Of a DNA stretch of 64,000 nucleotides, positions 7,835 to 17,600 are shown one piece after another (the first letter of the stretch is position 1; every line of letters begins with the position of its first letter). Origin of the DNA: Micromonospora sediminimaris (GTDB lineage Bacteria > Actinomycetota > Actinomycetes > Mycobacteriales > Micromonosporaceae). The notes below the pieces were generated by a model. That model searched no databases. It was not told where the DNA came from and was given only the letters and a program-made list of their open reading frames with translations. The translations under genes were made by a program, and so were the position numbers. The DNA lies in contig FOLJ01000020.1 in NCBI GenBank assembly GCA_900112325.1, positions 62,001 to 126,000 of the forward strand, in the 5' to 3' direction.

Positions 7835-9307
7835 TCAGGGGGTGGCGGAGGCGGAGGCGGCGATCTCGGGCAGGTCGGCCGGGCCGGGGTCGGCGGCGGG
7901 CGGTGGGGTGACTGTGGGGTTCTGGGCGGCGGCGCGTACGGCGGCGGCGACCGCCGGAGCGACCCGGGAGTCGAAGACGCTGGGCACGATGACCGTGGGA
8001 TTGATCTTTTCCTCGCCCACCACGTCCGCGATGGCCCGGGCGGCGGCGATCGCCATCTCCTCGGTGAACTCCTCGGCGTGCGCGTCGAGCATGCCGCGGA
8101 AGACGCCGGGGAAGGCGAGCACGTTGTTGATCTGGTTCGGCTGGTCGGAGCGGCCGGTGGCGACGACCGCGGCGTGCTTGCGCGCCTCCCGGGGGTCGAC
8201 CTCCGGGTCCGGGTTCGCCAGCGCGAACACGATCGCGTCCTTCGCCATGGTGGCGATGTCGTCGCCGGTGAGCAGGTTCGGGGCACTCACCCCGATGAAG
8301 ACGTCGGCGCCGGCGAGCGCACCGGGCAGGTCACCCGAGTAGCCGTCCCGGTTGGTGTTCTCGGCCAGCCACCGCCAGGCCGGGTTGAGATCGGTCTGCC
8401 CACGGTGCAGGGCGCCCTGCCGGTCGTACGCGATGATGTCGCCGACACCCTGGCGCAGCAGCAGCTTCATGATCGCAGTGCCGGCGGCGCCCGCGCCGGA
8501 GACGACCACCCGTACGTCCGCGAGCTGCTTGCCCACCACGCGCAGCGCGTTGGTCAGCGCGGCCAGCACGCAGATGGCGGTGCCGTGCTGATCGTCGTGG
8601 AAGACCGGGATGTCCAGCGCCTCGCGCAACCGGGCCTCGATCTCGAAGCACCGCGGCGCGGCGATGTCCTCCAGGTTGATCCCGCCGTACGCGGGCGCGA
8701 TGGCCTTGACGATGGCGACGATCTCGTCGGTGTCCTGCGTGTCGAGCACCACCGGCCAGGCGTCCACCCCGCCGAAGCGCTTGAACAGCGCCGCCTTGCC
8801 CTCCATCACCGGCAGCGAGGCGGCGGGACCGAGGTTGCCCAGCCCCAGCACGGCCGAGCCGTCGCTGACCACCGCCACCGTGTTGCGCTTGATGGTCAGC
8901 CGCCGGGCGTCCGCCGGGTTGTCGGCGATCGCCTGGCAGACCCGGGCCACCCCGGGGGTGTACGCGCGCGACAGCTCGTCCCGGTTCCGCAGGGCGACCT
9001 TCGGACTCACCTCGATCTTGCCGCCGAGGTGCAGCAGGAAGGTACGGTCGGAAACCTTGCGCACGTCCACGCCGTCGAGCGCGCTCAGCGCGTCGACCAC
9101 CTGGTCGGCGTGACCGGCGTCGGCGGTGTCGCAGGTCAGGTCGACGATCACGTTCGTCGGATCGGAGTCGACCACGTCCAGCGCGGTGACGATCGCCCCG
9201 GCCTCACCCACCGACGTGGTGAGCCGGCCGATCGAGGAGGCGTCGGCGGGCACGGCGATCCGGATCGTGATCGAGAATCCGGCACTGGGCAGTCGGGTCG
9301 TGGCCAC
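7835..9307 (-). CDS. NAD(P)-dependent malic enzyme with N-terminal ACT domain
   Basis: Oxidative decarboxylation of malate to pyruvate. The 490-residue protein begins with an ACT-like regulatory domain (about residues 8-85), then the malic enzyme domain (SRAYTPGVA, DGSAVLGLGNLG, FHDDQHGTA metal/substrate site) and a Rossmann domain with GAGAAGTA. The NAD versus NADP preference cannot be read safely. GTG 9307 is preceded by GGAGGG seven bases upstream. An ATG at 9409 would add 34 low-complexity residues and is unlikely. The C-terminus is a short Pro/Ala-rich tail. Divergent from hflX. Confidence 0.9.
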   Translation of the reverse strand: MATTRLPSAGFSITIRIAVPADASSIGRLTTSVGEAGAIVTALDVVDSDPTNVIVDLTCDTADAGHADQVVDALSALDGVDVRKVSDRTFLLHLGGKIEVSPKVALRNRDELSRAYTPGVARVCQAIADNPADARRLTIKRNTVAVVSDGSAVLGLGNLGPAASLPVMEGKAALFKRFGGVDAWPVVLDTQDTDEIVAIVKAIAPAYGGINLEDIAAPRCFEIEARLREALDIPVFHDDQHGTAICVLAALTNALRVVGKQLADVRVVVSGAGAAGTAIMKLLLRQGVGDIIAYDRQGALHRGQTDLNPAWRWLAENTNRDGYSGDLPGALAGADVFIGVSAPNLLTGDDIATMAKDAIVFALANPDPEVDPREARKHAAVVATGRSDQPNQINNVLAFPGVFRGMLDAHAEEFTEEMAIAAARAIADVVGEEKINPTVIVPSVFDSRVAPAVAAAVRAAAQNPTVTPPPAADPGPADLPEIAASASATP

Positions 9308-9428
9308 GCAGGTCCCTCCGTCGGCGCTGAACGGCTCGTCCGCATTTCTACTCGCCCGCCCCGGGCAGCCGGCAGCCGCCCCCGCTCTCGCCGATCGGCG
9401 GGCGGGCATATACCAGGTGCAGCGGGCG

Positions 9429-9457
9429 TTGACACATGTCAGGATTACTCGGTACGT
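9429..9457 (+). promoter_or_regulatory. Candidate hflX promoter
   Basis: A perfect -35 TTGACA at 9429-9434 is followed 17 bases later by a weak GTACGT hexamer. Transcription from about 9464 would leave the AGGAG at 9471-9475 and the TTG at 9483 in place. Confidence 0.45.
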
Positions 9458-9482
9458 GCACAGAACGGACAGGAGAGATCGC

Positions 9483-10931
9483 TTGCGAGACCAGGAGACC
9501 TACGTTTCCATCCCCGACGACGAGCTCGACGCCACCACCGGCGAGTACGAGCTTTCCGAACGGCAGGCGCTACGACGGGTCCCCGGTCTCTCCACCGAGC
9601 TGACCGACGTCACCGAGGTCGAGTACCGACAGCTCCGGCTGGAGCGGGTGGTTCTGGTCGGCGTCTGGACCGAGGGCACCCAGGCCGACGCGGAGAACTC
9701 CCTCACCGAACTGGCCGCGCTGGCGGAGACCGCCGGCTCGCAGGTGCTCGAAGGGCTCATCCAGCGACGCAACCGTCCCGACCCGGCGACCTACATCGGT
9801 CGCGGCAAGGTCGACGACCTCGGTTCGGTGGTGCTCTCCGCCGGCGCCGACACGGTGATCTGCGACGGTGAGCTGTCCCCGTCCCAACTGCGTAACCTGG
9901 AGCAGCGCACCAAGGTCAAGGTGGTCGACCGCACCGCGCTGATCCTCGACATCTTCGCTCAGCACGCCAAGAGCAAGGAAGGCCGGGCGCAGGTCGAGCT
10001 GGCCCAACTGGAATACCTCCTGCCTCGGCTGCGTGGCTGGGGTGAGACGTTGTCCCGGCAGACCGGTGGGTCGGGCCGGGGCGGCGGTGCCGGCGGCGGC
10101 GTCGGCGTCCGCGGCCCCGGTGAGACCAAGCTGGAGACCGACCGACGGCGCATCCGCCACCGCATCGCCCGGCTCCGCCGGGAGATCAAGGCCATGCGGA
10201 CGGTACGCGAGACCAAGCGCGCCCGCCGCACCCGCAACGCGGTGCCCGCGGTGGCGATCGCCGGCTACACCAACGCCGGAAAGTCCAGCCTGCTGAATCG
10301 CCTGACCGGGGCGGGCGTGCTGGTGGAGGACGCCCTGTTCGCCACGCTCGATCCGACCACCCGCCGGTCCACCACGTCCGACGGACGGGTCTACACCCTG
10401 AGCGACACCGTGGGCTTCGTCCGGCACCTGCCGCACCAGATCGTCGAGGCGTTCCGGTCGACGCTGGAGGAGGTCGCCGAGGCGGATCTGGTGGTGCACG
10501 TGGTCGACGGTGCCCACCCCGACCCGGAGGAGCAGGTCCGGGCCGTCCGCGAGGTGCTCGGCGAGGTCGGTGCCGATCGGTTGCCCGAGCTGCTGGTGGT
10601 CAACAAGATCGACGCGGCCGACGAGGAGACCCTGCTCCGACTCAAGCGGCTCTGGCCCGAGGCGGTCTTCGTCTCCGCGCATCGCGGTCGCGGCATCGAC
10701 GGACTGCGCGAGGCGATCGAGCGGCGGCTGCCCCGCCCGGCGGTCGAGATGCGCGTGGTGCTGCCGTACGACCGGGGTGACCTGGTGGCCCGGCTGCACC
10801 GGCAGGGCGAGGTGCTCAGCACCGCCCACCTGCCCGAAGGGACGATGCTGCACGTACGGGTCAACGAGGCACTCGCGGCCGAGTTGGTGCCGTACGCCGA
10901 CACGGCGCAGGCGGCCGGTATCACGCGGTAA
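9483..10931 (+). CDS. hflX: GTPase HflX
   Basis: Ribosome-associated GTPase that splits stalled or stressed 70S ribosomes. The 482-residue protein has the HflX N-terminal domain, the glycine-rich GxGGxG...RGPGE loop (about residue 200-220), a predicted coiled coil (DRRRIRHRIARLRREIK), then the G domain with P-loop GYTNAGKSS (about 260), DTVGF and NKID. I chose the TTG at 9483 because it sits eight bases after AGGAG. An in-frame GTG at 9456 and an ATG at 9126 lie inside or before the promoter. No hfq-type partner gene is nearby. Confidence 0.9.
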   Translation: MRDQETYVSIPDDELDATTGEYELSERQALRRVPGLSTELTDVTEVEYRQLRLERVVLVGVWTEGTQADAENSLTELAALAETAGSQVLEGLIQRRNRPDPATYIGRGKVDDLGSVVLSAGADTVICDGELSPSQLRNLEQRTKVKVVDRTALILDIFAQHAKSKEGRAQVELAQLEYLLPRLRGWGETLSRQTGGSGRGGGAGGGVGVRGPGETKLETDRRRIRHRIARLRREIKAMRTVRETKRARRTRNAVPAVAIAGYTNAGKSSLLNRLTGAGVLVEDALFATLDPTTRRSTTSDGRVYTLSDTVGFVRHLPHQIVEAFRSTLEEVAEADLVVHVVDGAHPDPEEQVRAVREVLGEVGADRLPELLVVNKIDAADEETLLRLKRLWPEAVFVSAHRGRGIDGLREAIERRLPRPAVEMRVVLPYDRGDLVARLHRQGEVLSTAHLPEGTMLHVRVNEALAAELVPYADTAQAAGITR

Positions 10932-10995
10932 TTGTCGGTGGTGGCCGCACTGCCGCGTCACCCGACGGAAACCTGCGGCATGCGACACTTCTTTC

Positions 10996-12690
10996 ATGCT
11001 CCGCACTGTTTCCTCCGTCACGGTTGCCCTCGGCCTGGTCGGGGCCACCGTGGCGGTCGCCGGTGCCGCGCTCGCCGCGCCCGGCCCGACACCCGCCAAG
11101 GCAGCATCTCCCGTGCTGGCGGCCCCCCCGGCCGCCGTGGTGGGGCCGCCGGTCACGGCGGCGGGCAAGAAGCAGTGCTCGGTCACCGACTCCCGGCTGC
11201 GTGAGCTGTCCGGCCTGGTGGCGACGAAGAACGGCTACGTCGTCATCAACGACAGCACCGAGCAGAACGACCGCAAGCAGGTCTTCTATCTCAACAAGGA
11301 CTGCCAGGTCGTTCGCGAGGTCCCCTACTCCGGCGCAGGTCCTTTCGACACCGAGGATCTCGCCGTCTCACCGGACGGCAAGACGCTGTGGATCGCCGAC
11401 ACCGGCGACAACGTGACAAGCCGCGACCGCCGTGAGCGGGTGGCGGTCTGGAGCATGCCGATCGGCGGTGGCAGCCAACCGAAGCTGCATCGGCTGTCGT
11501 ACCCGGACGGCAAGCCGCGCGATGCCGAGGCGCTGCTGATCGGCGACGACAAGCTGCCCCTGATCATCACCAAGGTCACCGCCGGCAAGGCCGAGATCTT
11601 CACCCCGGATGGGCCGCTCAAGACCGGTGACACCCAGCCCGTCCCGATGAAGAAGCTCGGCGACATCGAACTGCCGAGGACGGACACCGAGAATCCGCTG
11701 AGCACCTTCGGACGAGTCGCGATCACCGGCGCGGCCCGCTCCCTGGACGGCTCGCGGGTGGTCCTGCGCACCTACGCCGACGCCTTCGAGTACGACGTCT
11801 CCAACGGCGACATTGTCGCCGCCCTCACCACGGCCACCCCCCGGGTCACCGCCCTCGCCGACCCCTTCGGCGAGGCGATCGCCTACTCGACCGACGGGAA
11901 GACCTTCCTGACCGTCTCCGACGCCGGCCACCTGGAGGAGGACGACCCCGTCAACATCCTCAGCTACACCCCGTCCAAAGAGGGGCCGAAGGCCCTGGCG
12001 GATGATCCCGACGCGGCGCAGAAGTCCGGGCAGTCGTTCCTCGACGGGCTGACCCCGACCGACATCATGTACCTGATCGCCGCGGTCGGCGTGCTCGGAG
12101 CCCTGCTGGTCGGCGCGGGCATCTTCGGAATCCTGCGCGCCCGCAAGCGCCCGGCGCCAGCCGGCAGGAACCGCGACGGCGACGACGACGCCGCGAAGCG
12201 TAAGGGCGACGGTTTCGGCCCCGCCCAGGACCGGGGCCGTGGCGGAGTGTACGGCGGGGCAGCGGCCGGTGGCGTCTACGGGGGCTCGCCGGCTGGCGAG
12301 CGGCCCGGCGGTGGCGCGCGCCCGGGCGGCGTCTACGGCGGCGGTGGCCGACCGGCCGCCGGCAACGGTGCTCGGCCGGGGCAGGGCGGCGGAGGCGTCT
12401 ACGGCGGCGGCCGGCCCGGCGGTGAAGGTGCTCCGGTCTACGGCGGGAGGCCGGGAGGCGGTCGAGCGTCCGGCGGTGGCGGACGCCCCGGCGGCGGTGT
12501 CTACGGAGGCGGTGGCGCACGCGGCGGCGGACAGCCCGGCGGGGGAGGGCGCGCGGAACCACCCCGGCGTGGTGGCCCGGCTGAGCCGGACTACCGGGGA
12601 CGACGCTCCGGGCGCTACCGGGAGGACGACAACGGGCCGTACGGGCAGGTGCGCGGCGGCAACTACGGCTACCGGGGCGACCGGTACTGA
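10996..12690 (+). CDS. Membrane-anchored beta-propeller-like protein with VYGG-repeat tail
   Basis: 564 residues, function unknown. Visible parts: a signal peptide (about 1-35), an extracellular region (about 60-345) with repeated strand motifs such as LAVSPDGKTLWIADTGDN that suggest a beta-propeller, one transmembrane helix (about 358-381) ending in RARKR, and a cytoplasmic tail of about 180 residues. The tail is extremely rich in Gly, Arg and Pro with six VYGG motifs and ends in a Tyr/Arg-rich stretch. The C-terminal tail is low-complexity and probably disordered. Start ATG 10996 is the first codon giving a signal peptide; no strong ribosome site is visible. Confidence 0.75.
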   Translation: MLRTVSSVTVALGLVGATVAVAGAALAAPGPTPAKAASPVLAAPPAAVVGPPVTAAGKKQCSVTDSRLRELSGLVATKNGYVVINDSTEQNDRKQVFYLNKDCQVVREVPYSGAGPFDTEDLAVSPDGKTLWIADTGDNVTSRDRRERVAVWSMPIGGGSQPKLHRLSYPDGKPRDAEALLIGDDKLPLIITKVTAGKAEIFTPDGPLKTGDTQPVPMKKLGDIELPRTDTENPLSTFGRVAITGAARSLDGSRVVLRTYADAFEYDVSNGDIVAALTTATPRVTALADPFGEAIAYSTDGKTFLTVSDAGHLEEDDPVNILSYTPSKEGPKALADDPDAAQKSGQSFLDGLTPTDIMYLIAAVGVLGALLVGAGIFGILRARKRPAPAGRNRDGDDDAAKRKGDGFGPAQDRGRGGVYGGAAAGGVYGGSPAGERPGGGARPGGVYGGGGRPAAGNGARPGQGGGGVYGGGRPGGEGAPVYGGRPGGGRASGGGGRPGGGVYGGGGARGGGQPGGGGRAEPPRRGGPAEPDYRGRRSGRYREDDNGPYGQVRGGNYGYRGDRY

Positions 12691-12693
12691 CCT

Positions 12694-12724
12694 GACCGGT
12701 ACCGGCATCGGGCCGGTACCGGTC
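12694..12724. terminator. Bidirectional hairpin between VYGG-repeat gene and lexA
   Basis: Arms 12694-12706 and 12712-12724 (GACCGGTACCGGC) pair perfectly over 13 bp with a 5-base loop, in the 47-base gap between convergent stop codons. There is no U tract, as is common in high-GC actinobacteria. Confidence 0.75.
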
Positions 12725-12737
12725 GTGGATCGTCGAG

Positions 12738-13520
12738 TCAGATGCGGCGTAGCACCGCGACCACCCGGCCCATGATGGTGGCGTCGTCGCCGGGGATCGG
12801 GTCGAAGGCCGGATTTTGCGGCATCAGCCAGACGTGACCGTCACGTCGGCGGTAGGTCTTCACCGTCGCCTCGCCGTCCAGCATGGCGGCGACGATCTCG
12901 CCGGAGTCCGCGGTCGGCTGCTGGCGGACGACCACCCAGTCGCCGTCGCAGATCGCCGCGTCGAGCATCGAGTCGCCCTTGACCTGGAGCATGAAGACCT
13001 CACCTTCGCCGACCAGCTCGCGCGGCAGCGGGAATACGTCCTCCATCGACTGCTCGGCGAGGATCGGCCCACCGGCGGCGATGCGGCCGAGCATCGGAAC
13101 ATAGGCCGGGGTGGGCCGCTGGGAGCGGGTCAGCTCGTCGTCGACGTCGTTCGGGGAGCGGACGTCGACCGCCCGGGGCCGGTTGGGGTCGCGGCGGAGG
13201 AAACCCTTCTTCTCCAGCTCCTTGAGCTGGTAGGCGACGCTGGACGGGGAGACCAGCCCGACCGCCTCACCGATCTCGCGCACGCTCGGCGGGTAGCCGT
13301 GACGCTCCACCCAGGTGCGGATGAAATCCAGGATGCGTCGCTGCCGGGCGGTCAGGTCGACCGTCGCCGGGTCGGGAAAGCTGCTGACCACCGGCGTCAC
13401 CGGACGCACGGCCGGCTGGCCGGAGCGGGCACGGGCGACACTCCGGCGTCGGGCGGCCGGGGGGCCCGCCTCGACGCTCTGCTGCGGGCTCTGTGGCCGG
13501 TTGGCCCGGTCCTCGGTCAC
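12738..13520 (-). CDS. lexA: SOS repressor LexA
   Basis: Represses DNA-damage genes and cleaves itself when stimulated by RecA filaments. The 260-residue protein has a winged-helix DNA-binding domain (TARQRRILDFIRTWVERHG, SPSSVAYQLKELEKKG), the Ala-Gly cleavage site within GRIAAGGPI, catalytic Ser in GDSMLDAAI and Lys in EATVKTYRR. GTG 13520 is preceded by GGGAGG at good spacing. The ATG at 13571 is less likely. A half-matching SOS box lies about 200 bases upstream (13722-13736), consistent with autoregulation. Confidence 0.93.
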   Translation of the reverse strand: MTEDRANRPQSPQQSVEAGPPAARRRSVARARSGQPAVRPVTPVVSSFPDPATVDLTARQRRILDFIRTWVERHGYPPSVREIGEAVGLVSPSSVAYQLKELEKKGFLRRDPNRPRAVDVRSPNDVDDELTRSQRPTPAYVPMLGRIAAGGPILAEQSMEDVFPLPRELVGEGEVFMLQVKGDSMLDAAICDGDWVVVRQQPTADSGEIVAAMLDGEATVKTYRRRDGHVWLMPQNPAFDPIPGDDATIMGRVVAVLRRI

Positions 13521-13721
13521 GTCCGTCCTCCCTGGTCGGCGCTGAGTGCCTCGGCGGCTCGTGGTGCGCACGGTGATCTAATGACCGGTGGGTCGACCAT
13601 GGTCACCTCCGGTTGTTCATGACCGTATAGGTGAGATCGGTCTTTTTCAAACATCTGTACGACCTTCCACTGCGTGTCGATGCGGAAAATCAGCACGGCC
13701 GTGGCTCCGTACTGATAAATA

Positions 13722-13736
13722 GTACGGGTGTTCGAG
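13722..13736 (-). promoter_or_regulatory. SOS-box-like site upstream of lexA
   Basis: On the minus strand the site reads CTCGAACACCCGTAC. It has the CGAAC half of the actinobacterial LexA box exactly and a degraded second half (GTAC in place of GTTCG). Confidence 0.35.
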
Positions 13737-13901
13737 TGGGTGTGAATTGTCGATGCTCGCGAAGGGCTGGCGGTAACCGGCGTGGCCCAGTCCGCGTTGG
13801 GTTCTCCGGTTGCGGAGAGCGGGTGGTGCGGGTGGGGTTTCGGGTGACGCGCCGGACACGCCGACCAACTTGACCCCGGATCGTCGGCGGCATACGGTCG
13901 A

Positions 13902-13947
13902 CCCCTAGATGTAGTAGTCACATGGGCGTAAGTTGCCTACAGGTTGG
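13902..13947 (+). promoter_or_regulatory. Candidate tandem NrdR boxes upstream of nrdR-nrdJ
   Basis: The first site (13902-13917) is built on the palindromic CTAGATGTAG. The second, weaker site around CCTACAGG (centre 13940.5) is 31 bp downstream, centre to centre. Three helical turns is the spacing known for paired NrdR boxes. This fits autoregulation of nrdR and repression of nrdJ. Confidence 0.45.
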
Positions 13948-14074
13948 GTTCGACTACCGACCGCACTCCCGTACCGCCGAGCCGGCGACCATCCTGCGGG
14001 GATGGCTCCGGCTTACCGAGGCGTGCCCGGAGGGCGGGGCGGTCGGGCCCGTGGTCGATCGAGGAGGTCGGGCG

Positions 14075-14563
14075 ATGCGGTGTCCGTACTGCCGGCACGC
14101 CGACTCCCGGGTGGTCGACTCGCGCGAGGCCGACGACGGCCAGCTGATCCGGCGGCGGCGATCCTGCCCCGAGTGCGGCAAGCGGTTCACCACCGTCGAG
14201 GAGGCGGTGCTCGCCGTGGTCAAGCGCAGCGGCGTGACCGAGCCGTTCAGCCGGACGAAGATCATCGGCGGGGTGCGCAAGGCGTGTCAGGGCCGGCCGG
14301 TCGACGAGGACTCGATCGCGCTGCTGGCGCAGCGGGTCGAGGAGACCGTCCGGGCCAAGGGGGCAGCCGAGATCCCCAGCCACGACGTGGGGCTGGCCAT
14401 CCTGGGCCCGCTGCGGGACCTGGACGAGGTCGCCTACCTGCGGTTCGCCAGCGTCTACCGGTCGTTCGACTCGCTCGCCGACTTCGAGCGGGAGATCGAG
14501 ACGCTACGGGCCGCCGCGCGTGCCCGAGAGGCTGCCGGCGCCGAGCCGGCCAGCGCGCAGTGA
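14075..14563 (+). CDS. nrdR: Transcriptional repressor NrdR
   Basis: Zn-ribbon/ATP-cone repressor of ribonucleotide reductase genes. The 162-residue protein opens with the zinc ribbon (CPYCRHADSRVVDSRE ... CPECGKRF) followed by the ATP-cone (VVKRSGVTEPFSRTKI), which senses ATP/dATP. ATG 14075 is chosen because the zinc ribbon starts there and GAGGAGG lies 9 bases upstream. Longer frames from 13922 have no family match. nrdJ follows 66 bases downstream, the usual actinobacterial nrdR-nrdJ pair. Confidence 0.95.
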   Translation: MRCPYCRHADSRVVDSREADDGQLIRRRRSCPECGKRFTTVEEAVLAVVKRSGVTEPFSRTKIIGGVRKACQGRPVDEDSIALLAQRVEETVRAKGAAEIPSHDVGLAILGPLRDLDEVAYLRFASVYRSFDSLADFEREIETLRAAARAREAAGAEPASAQ

Positions 14564-14629
14564 TTTTTCAGCAGTAGCAGTGACAGTCGGATCGCGCGGC
14601 GGACCCGTGCGGACGAGGGGGCGGATGAG

Positions 14630-17600
14630 ATGCCGGGGGACGGTGTGACAACAAGCAGGTCACGAAGCAAGGCAGGCGCGGGGCTCAAGGTCGAGCGGGT
14701 CTGGACGACCCCCGGGGTGCACCCGTACGACGAGGTCACCTGGGAGCGCCGCGACGTCGTGATGACGAACTGGCGGGACGGCTCGATCAACTTCGAGCAG
14801 CGGGGGGTGGAGTACCCGGAGAGTTGGAGCGTCAACGCGGCCAACATCGTGACCACCAAGTACTTCCGGGGCGCGGTGGGGACCCCGGAACGCGAGTGGT
14901 CGCTCAAGCAGTTGATCGACCGGGTGGTCACCACCTACCGCACCGCAGGTGAGGAGTACGGCTACTTCGCCTCCCCGGCCGACGCCGAGGTCTTCGCGCA
15001 CGAGCTGACCTGGATGCTGCTGCACCAGGTGTTCAGCTTCAACTCCCCGGTCTGGTTCAACGTCGGCACCCCCTCGCCTCAGCAGGTCAGCGCCTGCCTG
15101 CCGTACGACTCGCTGGTCAGCACCCCCGGCGGGCTGGTGCCGATCGGCAAGCTTGTCGAAGAGGGTGCCGTCGGCGCCAAGGTCTACGACGGCACCGGCC
15201 TCACCAGCATCGTCGCCGTCAAGGCGAACGGGGTGCGCGACGTCCTCCGACTGCACACCAAGGCGGGCTACACGCTCGATGTCACGCCGGACCACGTGGT
15301 GTGGAAGAGCACGGGCAGCGGCACCGGTGAATGGGTCGAGGCCGGCACCCTCAACCCGGGCGACAAGCTCGAATGGCACCGCACCTACGCCTACGGCGAA
15401 AGTGAACTGGAGCTGCGCGAGGTCCGCGAGGCCGCGTTGGCCGGCTGGTTGCAGTCGGACGGCTTCGTCGGCCAGTACGCCGAGGGCACCAACCGGTCGC
15501 TGACGATCGAGGCGATGACCGTCAACGACGACGAACTGGACTGGGTCACCACCACCCTCGACGAGGTGTTCCCTGGCGCGCACCGCAAGGAGCGCTCGGT
15601 GACCACCCAGGACCAGAACCTCGACTGCCGGCGTATCCGCCTCTACGGCGAGCACCTTCGCCCGTTTGTGGAGAGGTGGGACCTGCTGACCCGGGGTACC
15701 GACATGCGGGTGCCGCAGCGGCTGTTCACCGCGCCGTTGCCGGTCGTCGCCGGGTACCTGCGCAGCATCTTTCAGGCCGAGGGCTACGTCTCGGCGCGCG
15801 AGCGGTCCACGCTCGTCGCGGCGGACATGATCTCGGAGGAGCTGATCCGGGGCGTGCAGAGCCTGTTGCTGCGCTTCGGGATCTTCTCCCGGGTGTCGTT
15901 CAAGGCCGATTCGCGTCCGGATCGCAAGGGCGTGTGGACGGTCCGCATCCAGAACGACGGCGACCGGGACCTTTTCGCCACCCACATCGGGTTCGTCGGC
16001 GCGGAGAAGATGGCCAAGCTCGAAGCGGGCTTCGCCAAGCCGGGCCGGCCCGCTGCGGAGGTCAAGCGGCTGGAGATCGACCGGATCGAGCCGATCGGGT
16101 CGATGGAGGTCTACGACATCCAGACCGAGAGCGGCGAGTTCCTGGCCGGCAACCTGCGGGTGCACAACTGCTTCATCCTCGCCGTCGACGACTCGATGGA
16201 TTCGATCCTCGACTGGTACAAGGAGGAAGGACTCATCTTCAAGGGTGGCTCCGGTTCCGGGGTCAACCTGTCCCGGATCCGCTCCTCCCGGGAGCTGCTC
16301 TCCTCCGGCGGCACCGCCTCCGGTCCGGTCAGCTTCATGCGCGGCGCCGACGCCAGCGCCGGCACCATCAAGTCCGGTGGCGCCACCCGACGCGCGGCCA
16401 AGATGGTCATCCTTGACGTCGACCACCCCGACATCGAGGAGTTCGTGGTCACCAAGGCGCGCGAGGAAGACAAGATCCGGGCGCTGCGTGACGCCGGGTT
16501 CGACATGGACCTCGGCGGCTCCGACATCGTCAGCGTGCAGTACCAGAACGCCAACAACTCGGTCCGGGTCTCCGACGAGTTCATGTCGGCGGTGGAGAAC
16601 AGCGGCACCTTCGACCTGCGCGGCCGGCTCGACGGCGCGGTGATCGACACCATCGACGCCAAGAACCTGTTCCGCACCATCTCCCAGGCCGCCTGGGAGT
16701 GCGCCGACCCGGGCCTCCAGTACGACGACACCATCAACGACTGGCACACCTGCCCGGAGACCGGCCGGATCACCGCGTCGAACCCGTGCTCGGAGTACCT
16801 GCACCTGGACAACTCCTCGTGCAACCTGGCCTCGCTGAACCTCATGAAGTTCCTCCGCGCCGACGGCGGCTTCGAGGTGGAGAAGTTCGTCAGGTCGGTC
16901 GAGCTGGTCATCACCGCGATGGACATCTCAATCTGCTTCGCCGACTTCCCGACCCAGAAGATCGGCGAGACCACCCGGGCGTACCGGCAGCTCGGCATCG
17001 GCTACGCCAACCTGGGCGCCCTGCTGATGGCCTCCGGCCTGCCGTACGACTCGGACCAGGGGCGTTCGCTCTCCGCTGCGATCACGTCGCTGATGACCGG
17101 CACGGCGTACCGCCGCTCGGCCGAACTGGCCGGCATCGTCGGCGCGTACGACGGCTACGCCCGCAACGCGGAGCCGCACAAGCGGGTGATGCGCAAGCAC
17201 GCCGCGGCCAACGACGAGATCAAGCCGTCCGGCACGGTGGCCACCGCACTGGTCCGCGAGGCCACCAGGCAGTGGACGCTCGGCAACAAGATCGGTGACA
17301 AGAACGGCTGGCGCAACTCCCAGGCCAGCGTGCTCGCGCCGACCGGCACCATCGGCCTGATGATGGACTGCGACACCACCGGAGTGGAACCGGACCTGGC
17401 GCTTGTCAAGTTCAAGAAGCTGGTCGGCGGCGGCTCGATGCAGATCGTCAACCAGACCGTGCCGCGCGCCCTGCGCTCGCTCGGGTACCCGGAGGAGCAG
17501 GTCGAGGCGATCGTCGAGCACATCGCCGACCAGGGTCACGTGGTGGACGCCCCCGGCCTCAAGCCGGAGCACTACCCGGTCTTCGACTGCGCGATGGGCG

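Larger units (their letters stand above)
13521..14074. promoter_or_regulatory. Divergent regulatory region between lexA and nrdR
   Basis: About 550 bases without a convincing gene, noticeably more AT-rich around 13630-13740. It contains a perfect CCGTACT/AGTACGG inverted repeat (13707-13713 / 13721-13727), an SOS-box-like site and two candidate NrdR boxes, listed separately. Confidence 0.6.

Noticed and set aside
13622..13921. Small open frames in the lexA-nrdR divergent region
   Set aside because: No ribosome site or recognisable family. The region is AT-richer and carries regulatory-looking repeats.
14564..14629. Cobalamin riboswitch upstream of nrdJ
   Set aside because: Only 66 bases separate nrdR and nrdJ, too short for the aptamer. 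NrdR boxes upstream of nrdR are the better regulatory candidate.
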